From Roseovarius sp. ZX-A-9 (GTDB lineage: Bacteria; Pseudomonadota; Alphaproteobacteria; Rhodobacterales; Rhodobacteraceae): DNA of 64,000 nt. Positions within the stretch are counted from its first letter, which is position 1, and each line of letters starts with the position of its first letter. The stretch lies in contig NZ_JAPWHW010000004.1 in the NCBI RefSeq assembly GCF_028369135.1, positions 62,001-126,000 of the forward strand, given 5' to 3'. The position numbers and the translations under genes are program-made. Positions 54,906 through 64,000 of this stretch are shown here, in pieces. The notes below the pieces were generated by a model. The model was not told the origin of the DNA, made no database searches, and saw only the letters and a program-made list of their open reading frames with translations.

Positions 54906-55613
54906 TCACCCCAAGGCATACCCTACCCCGCGCACGGTGCGCAGCGGATCATCGCCGCCATGCCGGCACAGCGCCTTGCGCAGGCGACCTATATGGACAT
55001 CGACAGTGCGTGAGTCGACGTAGATATCACGCCCCCAGACCCGGTCCAGCAGCTGTTCGCGGCTCCACACCCGGCCCGGCTTTTCCATGAACGTGGCCAT
55101 CAGCCGAAATTCGGTCGGCCCCAACTTGAGCGGCTGTTCCGCACGGATGACGCGGTGGGTTTCGGAATCCAAGACGATATCCCCGAATTCCAGCCGCTGG
55201 CCCACGGCGGCGGCACGGGTACGCCGCAACTGCGCGCGCACCCGCGCCATCAGTTCGACCACCGAATAAGGTTTCACAACGTAATCGTCCGCCCCGGTTT
55301 CCAGGCCGCGCACCCGGTCCACTTCTTCAGAGCGCGCTGAAAGCATGATGATCGGCACGCCGCGGGTTTCGGCCCGGGTCTTGAGCTGGCGACAGACTTC
55401 GATGCCCGATACCTTTGGCATCATCCAGTCCAGCACGATAACATCGGGCGACGTTTCCGCCGCCACCAGCAGCGCCTCTTCACCGTCTTCCGCCATCACC
55501 ACCTGATAGCCGTCCGCCTCCAGATTGTAAGACAGCATCTGGCGTTGCGCGGCCTCGTCTTCGACCAGCAGAACGCAGGGGCGGTCGCGGTTCACTTCGC
55601 GCGCCCCGCTCAT
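54906..55613 (-). CDS. phoB: Phosphate regulon response regulator PhoB
   Basis: The 235-aa OmpR-family protein has a receiver domain with phospho-Asp62 in VIVLDWMMPKVSG and a C-terminal winged helix (LGPTEFRLMATFMEKPGRVWSREQLLDRVWG and RTVDVHIGRLRKAL). When phosphorylated by PhoR it binds Pho boxes such as the one upstream of pstS. Its start overlaps the phoU stop by four bases. Here it ends the pst operon, with phoR at the other side of the operon, an arrangement common in Rhodobacterales. Confidence 0.96.
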   Translation of the reverse strand: MSGAREVNRDRPCVLLVEDEAAQRQMLSYNLEADGYQVVMAEDGEEALLVAAETSPDVIVLDWMMPKVSGIEVCRQLKTRAETRGVPIIMLSARSEEVDRVRGLETGADDYVVKPYSVVELMARVRAQLRRTRAAAVGQRLEFGDIVLDSETHRVIRAEQPLKLGPTEFRLMATFMEKPGRVWSREQLLDRVWGRDIYVDSRTVDVHIGRLRKALCRHGGDDPLRTVRGVGYALG

Positions 55614-56323
55614 GGGATCAACCCCGCATCGGTCGATGTCCGGTCACCCTTGGGGCGGGCCTCGTCGGGCATCTCGCCGGTCACGAGGTAAATGACCTGC
55701 TCGGCGATGGAGGTGACATGATCGCCCATCCGCTCGGTATTCTTGGCAATGAAATGCAGATGCATGCACGAGGTGATACTGCGTGGATCCTCCAACATGA
55801 AGGTCAGGAGCTCGCGAAACAGTGCGTTGTACATCTGGTCCACATCGCGATCGCGCAGAATGATCTCGGCAGCCAGGTCCACGTCATGCTGGATGTAACT
55901 GTCGAGCGCGTCTTTCAACATCCGCTCGACCTCGCGGGCCATCCGGCGCAGCGCCGAGATTGATTCATCGACCGGGGCCAGCCCGGCCAGCACGCCGGTT
56001 CGTTTTGCCATGTTCTTGGCATAGTCGCCGATCCGCTCCAGATTGGCGCTGATCTTGATTACCGACAGGATCAGACGCAAGTCCCTGGCGGTGGGCGCGC
56101 GCAATGCGATGACGCGCGCGGCCTCTTCGTTGATCTGCAATTCCAGATTGTCGATTACCTTGTCGCGGCGGCGAACGGTTTCGGCCAGATCCGCGTCGCG
56201 CGTCTCCAGCGAGGTGGCGGCGTCGATGATCGCTTCTTCGACCAGCCCGCCCATCTTCATGATCTGCGCCTGGATCATCTCCAGATCGCGGTCAAAGGCC
56301 GAGGCGATATGCGTTTCCTGCAT
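55610..56323 (-). CDS. phoU: Phosphate signalling protein PhoU
   Basis: The 237-aa all-helical protein has two three-helix bundles, each with the E/D-rich metal-cluster motifs: LEMIQAQIMKMGGLVEEAI, MAKRTGVLAG region and IAKNTERMGDHVTSIAEQVIYLVTG (the ExxxxDH signature) in the second half. It links the Pst transporter to PhoR and dampens the Pho response when phosphate is plentiful. It starts 13 bp after pstB and overlaps phoB by four bases. Confidence 0.96.
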   Translation of the reverse strand: MQETHIASAFDRDLEMIQAQIMKMGGLVEEAIIDAATSLETRDADLAETVRRRDKVIDNLELQINEEAARVIALRAPTARDLRLILSVIKISANLERIGDYAKNMAKRTGVLAGLAPVDESISALRRMAREVERMLKDALDSYIQHDVDLAAEIILRDRDVDQMYNALFRELLTFMLEDPRSITSCMHLHFIAKNTERMGDHVTSIAEQVIYLVTGEMPDEARPKGDRTSTDAGLIP

Positions 56324-56335
56324 GGGTTTGGCTCC

Positions 56336-57133
56336 CTAGCCGATCCGCCCGGTGATGTAGGACTCGGTCCGTTCATCAACGGGGTTGGTGAATATCTGTC
56401 CGGTCTCGCCGAATTCGACGAGATGGCCAAGGTGAAAAAAAGCTGTCTTCTGGCTGACCCGGGCGGCTTGCTGCATCGAATGGGTCACAATGACCAACGA
56501 ATAGCTGCGGCGCAACTCGTCGATCAGCTCTTCGATCTGCGCCGTCGCAATCGGGTCGAGCGCGGAACATGGCTCGTCCATCAGCAACACTTCGGGTTCT
56601 GTCGCCACGGCGCGCGCGATACACAGCCGCTGCTGCTGCCCACCCGAGAGGCCCGTGCCCGGCGCGTCCAGCCGGTCCTTGACCTCGTTCCAGATCGCCC
56701 CACGGCGCAGCGCGTTTTCCACGATCTCGTCCAGCTCGGCCTTGTTGCGGGCCAGCCCGTGAATGCGCGGCCCGTAGGCAACATTGTCGTAGATCGACTT
56801 GGGGAACGGGTTGGGTTTCTGAAACACCATGCCGACCCTTGCGCGCAACTGCACCGGGTCGATGCGCTTGTCGTAGATATCGACCCCGTCAAGGCGGATA
56901 TCACCCGCGACCCGGCACACATCAATGGTATCGTTCATCCGGTTCAGGCAGCGCAGAAAGGTGGATTTGCCGCAACCCGACGGGCCGATAAAGGCAGTCA
57001 CGGTCTTGTCGGCGATATCCACATCCACGTTCTTGATCGCGTGGGTATCACCGTAATGGACCTGCACGCCGCGGGCGGAAAACTTGATATCCGTCTGGTC
57101 CACGGTACTTTGGGGAATTTGCGCATCGTACAT
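56336..57133 (-). CDS. pstB: Phosphate ABC transporter ATP-binding protein PstB
   Basis: From Met at 57133 it is 265 aa: Walker [20 protein letters not shown] (a PstB-specific continuation), signature [14 protein letters not shown], Walker [15 protein letters not shown] and switch His in [11 protein letters not shown]. It drives phosphate import by PstCA. An upstream Met at 57190 would overlap pstA and is rejected; AGAGAGGACG precedes 57133. Expected to be induced with the operon on phosphate starvation. Confidence 0.97.
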   Translation of the reverse strand: MYDAQIPQSTVDQTDIKFSARGVQVHYGDTHAIKNVDVDIADKTVTAFIGPSGCGKSTFLRCLNRMNDTIDVCRVAGDIRLDGVDIYDKRIDPVQLRARVGMVFQKPNPFPKSIYDNVAYGPRIHGLARNKAELDEIVENALRRGAIWNEVKDRLDAPGTGLSGGQQQRLCIARAVATEPEVLLMDEPCSALDPIATAQIEELIDELRRSYSLVIVTHSMQQAARVSQKTAFFHLGHLVEFGETGQIFTNPVDERTESYITGRIG

Positions 57134-57149
57134 TGGGGCGTCCTCTCTT

Positions 57150-58493
57150 TTACCAGCGCTGTTCAAAGCGGCGGCGCAGAATGATGGCAATGATGTTCAT
57201 GGCCAGAAGGAACACCATCAGGATGATGATGCCGCCCCAGGCGCGTTCGTAATAGGCCGGGTCAGCGCGTTTGGCCCATTCATAGATCTGTGCGGGCATG
57301 GCCGAATTCGGATCGAAAAAACCGGAGGCCAGCCCGCCCGGATAATTGGTCGCGACATAGCCCATCATCCCGATCAGCAACAACGGCGCGGTTTCGCCCA
57401 GGGCCTGCGCCAGACCGATGATCGTGCCCGTCAGGATACCCGGCATCGCCAGCGGCAGCACATGATGAAGGACCGATTGCATCCTCGACGCGCCCACTCC
57501 GAGGGCCGCGTCCCGGATCGACGGCGGCACAGATTTGAGCGAGGCGCGCGTGGCGATGATGATCGTCGGCAGCGTCATCAACGTCAGCACCAGACCGCCC
57601 ACCAGCGGCGCCGATTGTGGCAGATGCGCGAACTGGATGAACACCGCCAGCCCGAGAATACCGTACACGATGGAAGGCACCGCCGCGAGGTTCGAGATAT
57701 TGACCTCGATGAGATCCGTCAGCCGGTTCCTGGGGGCAAATTCCTCAAGATAGATCGAAGCGGCGACACTGATGGGCAGGCTGAGCCCCAGCACCACCAG
57801 CATCATGAAGAACGACCCCAGCATCGCCACCCCGATACCCGCCTGTTCGGGGCGGCTTTCACTGGCATCCGCGCCGAGGATGAAGCCGGTATTGAAGGTC
57901 TTGGCGATCACACCGGCATCGACCAGCGCATCGGCAAGGTCCAATTGCTCCACCGAGATGTTCTTGTCGCGCGCCACATCCTCGCGCGTCACCCGGCCCT
58001 TGATATAGCCGTCCACCCGGCTAGAGGCGAGCACGCGAAACGTTACAGTTGTTCCGATCTGGTCGGGGTTGGCGACCACGTAGTCACGAACTTGCGCCGG
58101 GGCAGAGGCCGAAATCAGGTGTTTCACATCCTTGGCGCGGGTCAGTGGCGTATCGATGCCGTGATCCTGAACCGCTTGCAACAATGCGGCCTGCACCAGT
58201 GGCGCATAGCCAAAGGTCGAAACCTTCTTGATATCCTCGATATCGCGGTTGCCCTTCTTGTCCAGCTTGGCCGGGTCCAGATGTACCGACAGGTGAATGA
58301 ATGTCTGCTGAAAGGCCCCGGCCCCGTTCATCACGATCGCGCCGAGCAACCCTGCAAGGCAGATCAACCCGATGACGACCGCCGCCAGGCCGCAGGCGCG
58401 GAATCGTGCTTCGGCGGCATTGCGGCGTCGGGTGCGCGTGTCCGGCTGGATCAGCGAAGGGCGGGCAACGCTGCCATCATGCGTGTCGGTCAT
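57150..58493 (-). CDS. pstA: Phosphate ABC transporter permease PstA
   Basis: At 447 aa it is longer than E. coli PstA (about 296): a 220-residue N-terminal part with one helix ([23 protein letters not shown]) and a periplasmic region precedes the five-helix permease core, which contains the coupling motif [29 protein letters not shown]. Such extended PstA forms are common in alphaproteobacteria. With PstC it makes the phosphate channel. Its start overlaps the pstC stop by four bases. Confidence 0.95.
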   Translation of the reverse strand: MTDTHDGSVARPSLIQPDTRTRRRNAAEARFRACGLAAVVIGLICLAGLLGAIVMNGAGAFQQTFIHLSVHLDPAKLDKKGNRDIEDIKKVSTFGYAPLVQAALLQAVQDHGIDTPLTRAKDVKHLISASAPAQVRDYVVANPDQIGTTVTFRVLASSRVDGYIKGRVTREDVARDKNISVEQLDLADALVDAGVIAKTFNTGFILGADASESRPEQAGIGVAMLGSFFMMLVVLGLSLPISVAASIYLEEFAPRNRLTDLIEVNISNLAAVPSIVYGILGLAVFIQFAHLPQSAPLVGGLVLTLMTLPTIIIATRASLKSVPPSIRDAALGVGASRMQSVLHHVLPLAMPGILTGTIIGLAQALGETAPLLLIGMMGYVATNYPGGLASGFFDPNSAMPAQIYEWAKRADPAYYERAWGGIIILMVFLLAMNIIAIILRRRFEQRW

Positions 58494-59707
58494 TCGTACT
58501 GCTCCCGGTATTTGCGCACGATGACGAGCGCGACAATGTTCAATGCCAGCGTGATGACAAACAGCGTCATGCCAAGTGCGAAGGCTACCAGCGCCTCGGG
58601 CGAGGCGAAATCGGCATCCCCGGTCAGCTGGCTGACGATCTTGGCGGTTACGGTGGTCATCGCGTCAAACGGGTTCAGGCTCAGCCGGGCCGCGGCCCCT
58701 GCCCCCAGCACGACGATCATCGTCTCGCCGATGGCGCGGCTCGCGGCCAGCAGGATCGCCCCCGCAATGCCCGGCAGGGCCGCTGGCAGAACGACCTGAC
58801 GGATGGTTTCCGAGCGCGTCGCTCCCAGCCCGTATGACCCGTCGCGCAGTGCCTGGGGCACCGCATTGAGGATGTCATCGCTCAGCGAACTGACGAAGGG
58901 GATCAGCATCACCCCCATCACAAGGCCGGCCGTCATCACAGACATCCCCGCCTGCATCCAGCCCAGGCCGCCATCGCCAAAGACACGGGCCAGCAAGGGC
59001 CCCACCGTCAGCAGAGCAAAGAGGCCGTAAACGATTGTCGGAATACCGGCCAGCACTTCAAGCATCGGCTTGGCAACGCTGCGGACCCGGACCCCGGCAT
59101 ATTCAGACAGGTAGATCGCGGCGAACAGCCCGATCGGCACAGCCACGCCAAGTGCGATGATCGAAATGTAGAACGTCCCCCACAAGAGCGGGAGCACCGC
59201 CAGTTGGGACCCGCCGCCAAAGCTGGGCGACCATGTAGTACCAAAAAAGAAATCTCCGGCCGGATAGAGATGGAAAAACTCGACCGTGTTGAACACCAGC
59301 GACAGCACAATCCCGATGGTGATCAGGATCGCGATACTGGCGGCACCGATCAGCAGCGCCATGACCCCGGCCTCGATCACATTTCGGGCGCGAAAATCTC
59401 GCCGCGTGCGATGATATGCCAAGCCGCATCCGAGCAGCATCAGGCCGAGTATTGCTATCGTCCCGATCAGGTTGCCGGTGGCGGCGCGCGCATGGTCCAG
59501 CACCAGTGGCTGGAGTATCAGCCAGACCACTAACAGGCCAAGCGCGGGCAAGAGCCCCGCAAGCGCGACATGCGCGCCATAATAGCCGGGCCGCGAATGC
59601 AGGTTTCGCGGGTCCCCGCCGGCACTGCGCATCGCCCGCGCCTGCCCGGCAAAGTAGCCGATCACGGCGAGTGTCAGAAGGATTGATATAAGCCAGGAAA
59701 CCGGCAT
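58490..59707 (-). CDS. pstC: Phosphate ABC transporter permease PstC
   Basis: The 405-aa membrane protein also has an extended N-terminus with about three extra helices before the core. The core carries the coupling loop ALRDGSYGLGATRSETIRQVVLPAALPGIAGAI and the SRAIGETMIVVLGAGAAARL segment typical of PstC. It forms the transmembrane channel with PstA. It lies 87 bp after pstS, across a perfect hairpin, and overlaps pstA by four bases. Confidence 0.95.
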   Translation of the reverse strand: MPVSWLISILLTLAVIGYFAGQARAMRSAGGDPRNLHSRPGYYGAHVALAGLLPALGLLVVWLILQPLVLDHARAATGNLIGTIAILGLMLLGCGLAYHRTRRDFRARNVIEAGVMALLIGAASIAILITIGIVLSLVFNTVEFFHLYPAGDFFFGTTWSPSFGGGSQLAVLPLLWGTFYISIIALGVAVPIGLFAAIYLSEYAGVRVRSVAKPMLEVLAGIPTIVYGLFALLTVGPLLARVFGDGGLGWMQAGMSVMTAGLVMGVMLIPFVSSLSDDILNAVPQALRDGSYGLGATRSETIRQVVLPAALPGIAGAILLAASRAIGETMIVVLGAGAAARLSLNPFDAMTTVTAKIVSQLTGDADFASPEALVAFALGMTLFVITLALNIVALVIVRKYREQYE

Positions 59708-59750
59708 GGGTGCTCCGTGGGATCAATTACGCAAAGCTTGGGAAAAGGAC

Positions 59751-59778
59751 GAGAATGGCGGGCGCTCCCGCCATTCTC
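59751..59778. repeat. Perfect hairpin between pstS and pstC
   Basis: GAGAATGGCGGG-CGCT-CCCGCCATTCTC: a 12-bp perfect stem with a four-base loop, 16 bases after the pstS stop. On the minus strand it is followed by GTCCTTTTCC, a weak T-stretch. It probably acts as partial terminator or 3' stabiliser so that PstS is made in excess over the permease. Confidence 0.75.
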
Positions 59779-59794
59779 GAGAACCACTTGGGGA

Positions 59795-60832
59795 TCACAT
59801 CCCGTTCATGGTGCTTTGGTTGGCCACAACAGCTTGGGTTGCCTCCAGATCGGGGTCGGCGACCAGACCATATTGTGCCAGCGGGCCGTCAGGACCTGCG
59901 ATTTCGTCCGCGACAAAGAACGCGGCGAACTCGGCGAGGCCCGGAACCACATCGAGATGTGCCTTCTTGATGTAGAAGTAGAGCGGGCGCGACACCGGAT
60001 AGTCCCCGGTCGAGATCGTCTCGGTCGTGGGTGCAACACCCCCCATGGTCGCAACTTGCAACCGGTCAGTGTTGTTCTCGTAGAAAGCCAGACCAAAGAC
60101 ACCGATACCGGCCTTGTTGGCGTCAACACGGGCCAGCGTTTCGGTGTAGTCACCGTCGATATCAACAGCACGGCCATCGGTACGCAGCGCGATGCAGGCA
60201 TGCTTTGCGGCCTTCTTGTCGCCGTCCAACGCCGCCTTGAATGTGTCGAAGTCGCCCGTCTCTTTACAGCCAGCGAGGATCACCTTGTCCTCGAATACTT
60301 CGCGCGTGCCGTGCTTGGTGCCGGGCACATAGGCCTGGATTTCCTGCGCGGGCAAAGCCGGGTCGATCTCGTTCCACATGGTATAGGGGTTGTCCACCGT
60401 GGCGCCGTCCACGACGAGCTTGTCAGACATGGCCTTGTACCAGTGCGTCGGCGTGAATTCGAAGGCGTTGCCGTTGATGTCCGAAGCGAACACGATGCCG
60501 TCATAGCCAAAGCGTACTTCGATGATGTCGGTCACACCGTTTTCGGCGCAAACCTTGAGCTCGCGCTCGCGGATCGCCCGGCTGGCATTCGCGATGTCGA
60601 TGGTATTCTCGCCCAGGCCTTCGCAGAACCGCTTGAGGCCCGCAGAGGATCCACCCGATTCAATTACCGGCGTAGGAAAGTCAAAGTTTTCGCCAAATGC
60701 TTCGGCGACGATCGACGCGTAAGGCAGCACCGTCGACGAACCGGCAACCTGGATATTGTCGCGGGCCTCGGCGGCACCCGCGGTGACGGCCGCGATGGCC
60801 AGTGCCGATGCGGACAGTTTCAAAAGGGACAT
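59795..60832 (-). CDS. pstS: Phosphate ABC transporter substrate-binding protein PstS
   Basis: From Met at 60832 the precursor is 345 aa with a signal peptide ending ...AGAAEA before RDNIQVAGSSTVLPYAS. Phosphate-binding residues are in AGSSTVLP, ESGGSSAGLKRF and ASRAIRERE. It captures phosphate in the periplasm for PstCAB. A Pho box lies about 85-110 bp upstream, so it is the first gene of the starvation-induced operon. The start at 60865 is an upstream alternative without signal-peptide logic. Confidence 0.96.
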   Translation of the reverse strand: MSLLKLSASALAIAAVTAGAAEARDNIQVAGSSTVLPYASIVAEAFGENFDFPTPVIESGGSSAGLKRFCEGLGENTIDIANASRAIRERELKVCAENGVTDIIEVRFGYDGIVFASDINGNAFEFTPTHWYKAMSDKLVVDGATVDNPYTMWNEIDPALPAQEIQAYVPGTKHGTREVFEDKVILAGCKETGDFDTFKAALDGDKKAAKHACIALRTDGRAVDIDGDYTETLARVDANKAGIGVFGLAFYENNTDRLQVATMGGVAPTTETISTGDYPVSRPLYFYIKKAHLDVVPGLAEFAAFFVADEIAGPDGPLAQYGLVADPDLEATQAVVANQSTMNGM

Positions 60833-60915
60833 TTCGCAGCTCCTGTTTTCGGTCTTGGCCGCCACCTGTGCGGCGACCTCACGGGTGCTGCCTAAGGGCG
60901 TTGTGCTGCGCTTTT

Positions 60916-60944
60916 GTTACGGTTTTGTAACGCTTTCATGACAA
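60916..60944 (-). promoter_or_regulatory. Pho box (three 7-bp repeats) of the pst operon
   Basis: Read on the minus strand: TTGTCAT-GAAA-GCGTTAC-AAAA-CCGTAAC, three heptamers with 11-bp period (60938-60944, 60927-60933, 60916-60922). They match the PhoB half-site CTGTCAT/CTGTNAC with A/T-rich spacers, 84 bases upstream of the pstS ATG. The third half-site would let an extra PhoB dimer bind. Confidence 0.8.
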
Positions 60945-61008
60945 AGACGCCTTCCGTCACGACAATCCAGCGACGCGATGGGCTGACACATACGCGCCGC
61001 GCGCCGCC

Positions 61009-62055
61009 TCAGCCTTGCCCAAGAGGCAGCAACAGCTTGAATGTGCTGCCTTTTCCCAGGTCGCTGTCTATCTGCAACCGGCCGCGATGGCGATTGACGA
61101 TATGTTTCACGATCGCCAGTCCCAGGCCGGTGCCGCCCATTTCGCGGCTGCGATGGCTGTCCACCCGGTAGAATCGCTCGGTCAGGCGCGGGATATGCAA
61201 CGGATCAATCCCCGGCCCCTGATCCGCCACCGCCACCACCGCCGCTGCGCCACGCAACGCCGGTTCATGGTCCGAAAGCTGCAGGGTCACGTCGATGCGC
61301 CCGCCCGCGCCACCATATTTCAGCGCATTTTCCAGCAGATTGGTAAAGACCTGCCGCAGTTGGTCGGGATCACCCGGAACGCAGACGGCCTCATTGGCCA
61401 GATCGCGTACCACCTCGACCCCTGCGCTGTCGGTCAGCGGGCGCAGGGCATCACAGACCGAAGTCAACAGCGCCCCCAGATCGACCATGTCCGCAGGACG
61501 GACGCGTTCTTGCCCCTCGACCCGGCTGAGCGACAGTAGATCGCGCACCAGCCGTTCCATCCGGCTGGCCTCGTGATGCATCGTGGCAAGGAAGCGTTCA
61601 TGCGCAACCGCATCGCCCTTTGCCGGGCCTTGCAGGGTCTCGATGAAGCCCAGCAGCGCTGTCAGAGGCGTGCGCAGCTCGTGGCTGACATTGGCGACGA
61701 AATCGCGGCGCATCTGGTCGGTCTGCTCCAGATGGGTGATATCCTCGAAACAGACCAGCGCGGCGGCTTCGCCCGCATGCTGCACGTGGCTTGCCGTGAC
61801 GATGAAGGTGGTGTCCTGCGCGCCGTCGCTGCCAAGGTAGCGCGTGGTGCGCTGGCCCTCATCGTTTAGCGCACCCTCAATGGCATCCAGAACATTGGGC
61901 TGGCGCAGGACAGTGATGTAGTGCCGTCCCGTTATCGCCTCGCCCAGCAGAGCGCGCGCGCGACTGTTGGCGCCCACGACCCATTGCGATGTGCCGATCA
62001 GCAGTGCAGGCATCGGGATCGCCTGCAAAAGCGCGCTGAGCCCCTCGGGCTGCAT
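61009..62055 (-). CDS. phoR: Phosphate regulon sensor kinase PhoR, without membrane segments
   Basis: From Met at 62055, nine bases after the carbonic-anhydrase stop, it is 348 aa. A PAS domain (~5-105) precedes HisKA with His125 in FVANVSHELRTPLTALLGF, then N-box LLENALKYG, G1 VADQGPGID, F-box LTERFYRVDSHRS and G2 GGTGLGLAIVKHI. E. coli PhoR has N-terminal membrane helices; none is present here, so this kinase should be cytosolic and depend on PhoU/Pst for its signal. A much longer upstream frame (to 62340) overlaps the next gene out of phase and is not real. Confidence 0.94.
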   Translation of the reverse strand: MQPEGLSALLQAIPMPALLIGTSQWVVGANSRARALLGEAITGRHYITVLRQPNVLDAIEGALNDEGQRTTRYLGSDGAQDTTFIVTASHVQHAGEAAALVCFEDITHLEQTDQMRRDFVANVSHELRTPLTALLGFIETLQGPAKGDAVAHERFLATMHHEASRMERLVRDLLSLSRVEGQERVRPADMVDLGALLTSVCDALRPLTDSAGVEVVRDLANEAVCVPGDPDQLRQVFTNLLENALKYGGAGGRIDVTLQLSDHEPALRGAAAVVAVADQGPGIDPLHIPRLTERFYRVDSHRSREMGGTGLGLAIVKHIVNRHRGRLQIDSDLGKGSTFKLLLPLGQG

Positions 62056-62063
62056 CCGCGCCC

Positions 62064-62609
62064 CTAGCCGCGCAAAGGTACGGCGACGGGGATCAGACCG
62101 GCGCGGAACCGGCGCATGTTTTCCTGATAATGCAGCGCGCTCGCCTTCAGCCCGGCAATCGCCTTGTCGTCCAGCTGGCGGACCACCTTGCCGGGGCTGC
62201 CCATCACCAGGCTGCCATCCGGAATGGTCTTGCCTTCGGTAATCAGCGCGCCAGCCCCGATCAGGCAATTGTCGCCGATGGTCGCACCGTTCAGCACGGT
62301 CGCGCCCATGCCGATCAGGGAATTGTTGCCAATGGTGCAACCATGCAGCATCGCCTTGTGCCCGATGGTGCAGCCCGTGCCGATGGTCAGCGGATAGCCG
62401 ATATCGGTGTGCATTACCGTGCTTTCCTGCACATTCGTGCCCTCGCCCACGGTGATCAACTCGTTATCGCCCCGCAGCGTCGCGCCGAACCAAACCGATG
62501 TGCCGCTCTCCAGCCTGACATATCCGATCACATTGGCGTCGGGCGCCACCCAGAAATCGCCGTCATCGGGTGTGCTGGGTTCAACTCCGTCCAGAGTATA
62601 AAGGGTCAT
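62064..62609 (-). CDS. Gamma-class carbonic anhydrase family protein
   Basis: This 181-aa left-handed beta-helix protein has metal-binding histidines in [24 protein letters not shown] and the [17 protein letters not shown] motif. Family members (YrdA, PaaY, CaiE-like) are zinc/iron-binding hydratases or thioesterases, so true carbonic anhydrase activity is not certain. It lies between gmk (4-bp overlap) and phoR (8-bp gap) on the same strand. Length and repeats are normal. Confidence 0.92.
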   Translation of the reverse strand: MTLYTLDGVEPSTPDDGDFWVAPDANVIGYVRLESGTSVWFGATLRGDNELITVGEGTNVQESTVMHTDIGYPLTIGTGCTIGHKAMLHGCTIGNNSLIGMGATVLNGATIGDNCLIGAGALITEGKTIPDGSLVMGSPGKVVRQLDDKAIAGLKASALHYQENMRRFRAGLIPVAVPLRG

Positions 62610-63247
62610 TTGCGGTCCTCGAATTCACGTTGCAGCTTGCGCACATGATGCGTCAGGCCGGGCTGCTGGATACGGCGCAGCCGCGCCGCCGAGATGATCT
62701 GTTTCAATTGCGCGTCAGTCGCGTCCAGATCGTCATTGATCAGAACATAATCATACTCGGCCCAGTGGCTGATTTCATCCCAGCTTTTCTGCATACGCTT
62801 GGTGATCACCTCGGCGCTGTCCTGACCGCGCGCCTCCAGCCTGCGGTGCAATTCGGGGATGGAGGGGGGCAGGATGAAAATCGACAGCGTATGCTTGCCC
62901 AGATCAGAGTTCTGAATCTGCTGCGCGCCCTGCCAGTCGATGTCGAACAGCACGTCGCGCCCGGCATCTATTGCCGCCTCCACCGGCGCCTTGGGAGAGC
63001 CGTAGAAATTGCCGAACACATGCGCGTGCTCCAGCATCTGGCCATTCGCCACGTCGTGACGGAATGCCTCTTCGCTCAGGAAATGGTAATGTTTCCCGTC
63101 CACTTCGCCCTCGCGCGGTGCGCGGGTGGTGGCCGAGACCGAGAAACTCAGGCTCTCGTCCCATTCCAGCAGCCGCCGCGAAAGGGTGGATTTTCCCGCG
63201 CCCGAGGGCGACGAGAGGATGATCAGTAGGCCACGCCGCTGGGTCAT
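62606..63247 (-). CDS. gmk: Guanylate kinase
   Basis: The 213-aa protein has the P-loop [19 protein letters not shown], the GMP-binding [28 protein letters not shown] and the [10 protein letters not shown] segment. It phosphorylates GMP to GDP in the cytoplasm. The preceding gene is yicC (9-bp gap), the classic yicC-gmk pair; it overlaps the carbonic anhydrase by four bases. No odd features. Confidence 0.97.
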   Translation of the reverse strand: MTQRRGLLIILSSPSGAGKSTLSRRLLEWDESLSFSVSATTRAPREGEVDGKHYHFLSEEAFRHDVANGQMLEHAHVFGNFYGSPKAPVEAAIDAGRDVLFDIDWQGAQQIQNSDLGKHTLSIFILPPSIPELHRRLEARGQDSAEVITKRMQKSWDEISHWAEYDYVLINDDLDATDAQLKQIISAARLRRIQQPGLTHHVRKLQREFEDRK

Positions 63248-63256
63248 ATGTCGTCC

Positions 63257-64000
63257 CTATTCCACATTCTGCACTTGCTCACGCATCTGGTCGATCACCG
63301 CCTTGAGCGCAAGGCCGATGCTGGTAAGCCCGCTTGATTGCGCCTTGGAACACAGCGTGTTGGCTTCGCGGTTGAATTCCTGCATCAGGAAATCAAGCTT
63401 GCGGCCCACCGCGCCGTCCTGCGCCAGCAGATCACGCGCGGCGGTCACATGGGTGCGCAGGCGGTCAATCTCCTCGGTCACGTCCGACTTGACGGCGATC
63501 ATCGCCAGTTCCTGCGTCAGCCGCGCCTCGTCCACCCCGTCGGCATTGTCCAGCACCCGCGCCAGCGACGCGCGCAGCGCGGCGGCCATGTCGTCGCGAC
63601 GCGCTTCGGCGGCCAGTGCCGCCTCGTCCGTCAGGCGTGACACCTCGTCCAGCTGGGCCTCCAGAACGCCGTGCAGCGCCTTGCCTTCGGCGGCGCGCAT
63701 GGCCTGAAACGCCGCCAGCACAGCATCGAAATCCGCCATCAGCGCCTTGGACAGTTCCGCAGTATCCTGCTCGGCGCTGGCCGTCTCCAGCACGCCGCGC
63801 ACGGACAACACATCGCCCGGGCGCGCAGGCGCCAGCGACAGGCCCTGCGCCATCGCTCGCGCCTCGACCTCGGCCATCGCCGCCAGCACGTCATCCAGTT
63901 GCGCCGTGTTCACCCGCAGCCGTCCACCCTGTTCTTCGGCCTGCACCCGCAGGCCCAGCGAGACATTGCCGCGCGCCAGTGCCTTGGTCAGCCGCGCGCG
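63257..64000 (-). CDS. YicC/YloC family endoribonuclease-like protein, 5' end outside window
   Basis: The frame is open to the window edge, so the N-terminus is missing; about 247 codons remain of a usual 290-300. The visible part has RARLTKALARGNVSLGLRV (N-terminal domain end) and the C-terminal DUF1732 block with VTEEIDRLRTHVTAARDLL, VGRKLDFLMQEFNREANTLCSKA and LTSIGLALKAVIDQMREQVQNVE. E. coli YicC has RNase activity that favours certain small RNAs. It is the first visible gene of the minus-strand yicC-gmk-carbonic anhydrase-phoR run. Confidence 0.93.
   Translation of the reverse strand, partial: RARLTKALARGNVSLGLRVQAEEQGGRLRVNTAQLDDVLAAMAEVEARAMAQGLSLAPARPGDVLSVRGVLETASAEQDTAELSKALMADFDAVLAAFQAMRAAEGKALHGVLEAQLDEVSRLTDEAALAAEARRDDMAAALRASLARVLDNADGVDEARLTQELAMIAVKSDVTEEIDRLRTHVTAARDLLAQDGAVGRKLDFLMQEFNREANTLCSKAQSSGLTSIGLALKAVIDQMREQVQNVE

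Overview
The window is chromosomal DNA of a marine-type alphaproteobacterium, most probably a Rhodobacterales/Roseobacter-group species. The evidence is the high GC content, the dusB(nifR3)-ntrB-ntrC-ntrY-ntrX-trkA-trkH-hfq-hflX order, the phoR / pstSCAB-phoU-phoB order, an ispDF fusion, a VPLPA-CTERM protein, and a GAFTGA-less NtrC of the Rhodobacter type. Most of it is conserved core genome, densely packed, with many 4-bp ATGA/GTGA stop-start overlaps. No CRISPR array, complete IS, prophage or conjugative module is visible.

Layout. 1-3.3 kb: an lpxD-like acyltransferase (cut by the window edge) with its own ACP and ketoacyl-ACP synthase, convergent with an IalB-family secreted protein. 3.4-7.5 kb: a HerA/DUF853 ATPase, an HU-like protein, a histidine phosphatase and four tRNAs (Val-CAC, Val-UAC and two identical Asp-GUC). 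7.5-10.9 kb: hpt, a RatA/Coq10 protein, cinA-C, pgpA and ispDF. 11-22.9 kb: the nitrogen-regulation, potassium-uptake and hfq-hflX block. 23-31 kb: a penicillin-acylase-type hydrolase divergent from a beta-hydroxyacid dehydrogenase, then two unrelated NADP-isocitrate dehydrogenases in tandem and a FrnE-type DsbA protein. 31-36.3 kb: an AT-richer unknown secreted protein, an acyl-CoA synthetase divergent from an XRE-cupin regulator, an entericidin-like 37-aa lipoprotein and an orphan YejA-type binding protein. 36.3-42.4 kb: a candidate small RNA, 3-hydroxybutyrate dehydrogenase plus a patatin, DUF502, psuG without its kinase, and a head-to-head DUF4198/HupE metal-transport-like pair. 42.4-46 kb: rpsB-tsf with a structured leader, a VPLPA-CTERM protein and aroQ. 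46.2-54.9 kb: a complete branched-chain amino-acid-type ABC transporter (livJHMGF), a MATE exporter, and glutaryl-CoA dehydrogenase divergent from a LysR regulator. 54.9-64 kb, all on the minus strand: yicC-gmk-gamma carbonic anhydrase-phoR, then a Pho box and pstSCAB-phoU-phoB.

Functionally the window joins two global nutrient circuits (nitrogen through NtrBC/NtrYX, phosphate through PhoBR/Pst) with the RNA chaperone Hfq and carbon-storage or amino-acid degradation genes (bdhA, gcdH, liv). No large undescribed multi-gene system is evident. The most novel-looking items lie in intergenic DNA: a well-formed sRNA candidate at 36.39-36.47 kb, a second weaker one on the minus strand at 3.43-3.50 kb, a paired TCCCG-N3-CGGGA operator at 25.54-25.59 kb, an autoregulatory-looking site under the XRE-cupin promoter, a duplicated tRNA-Val locus with a conserved 3' trailer, and two divergent genes whose start codons overlap. 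These are readings of the sequence by eye. Positions counted by hand may be off by a base.
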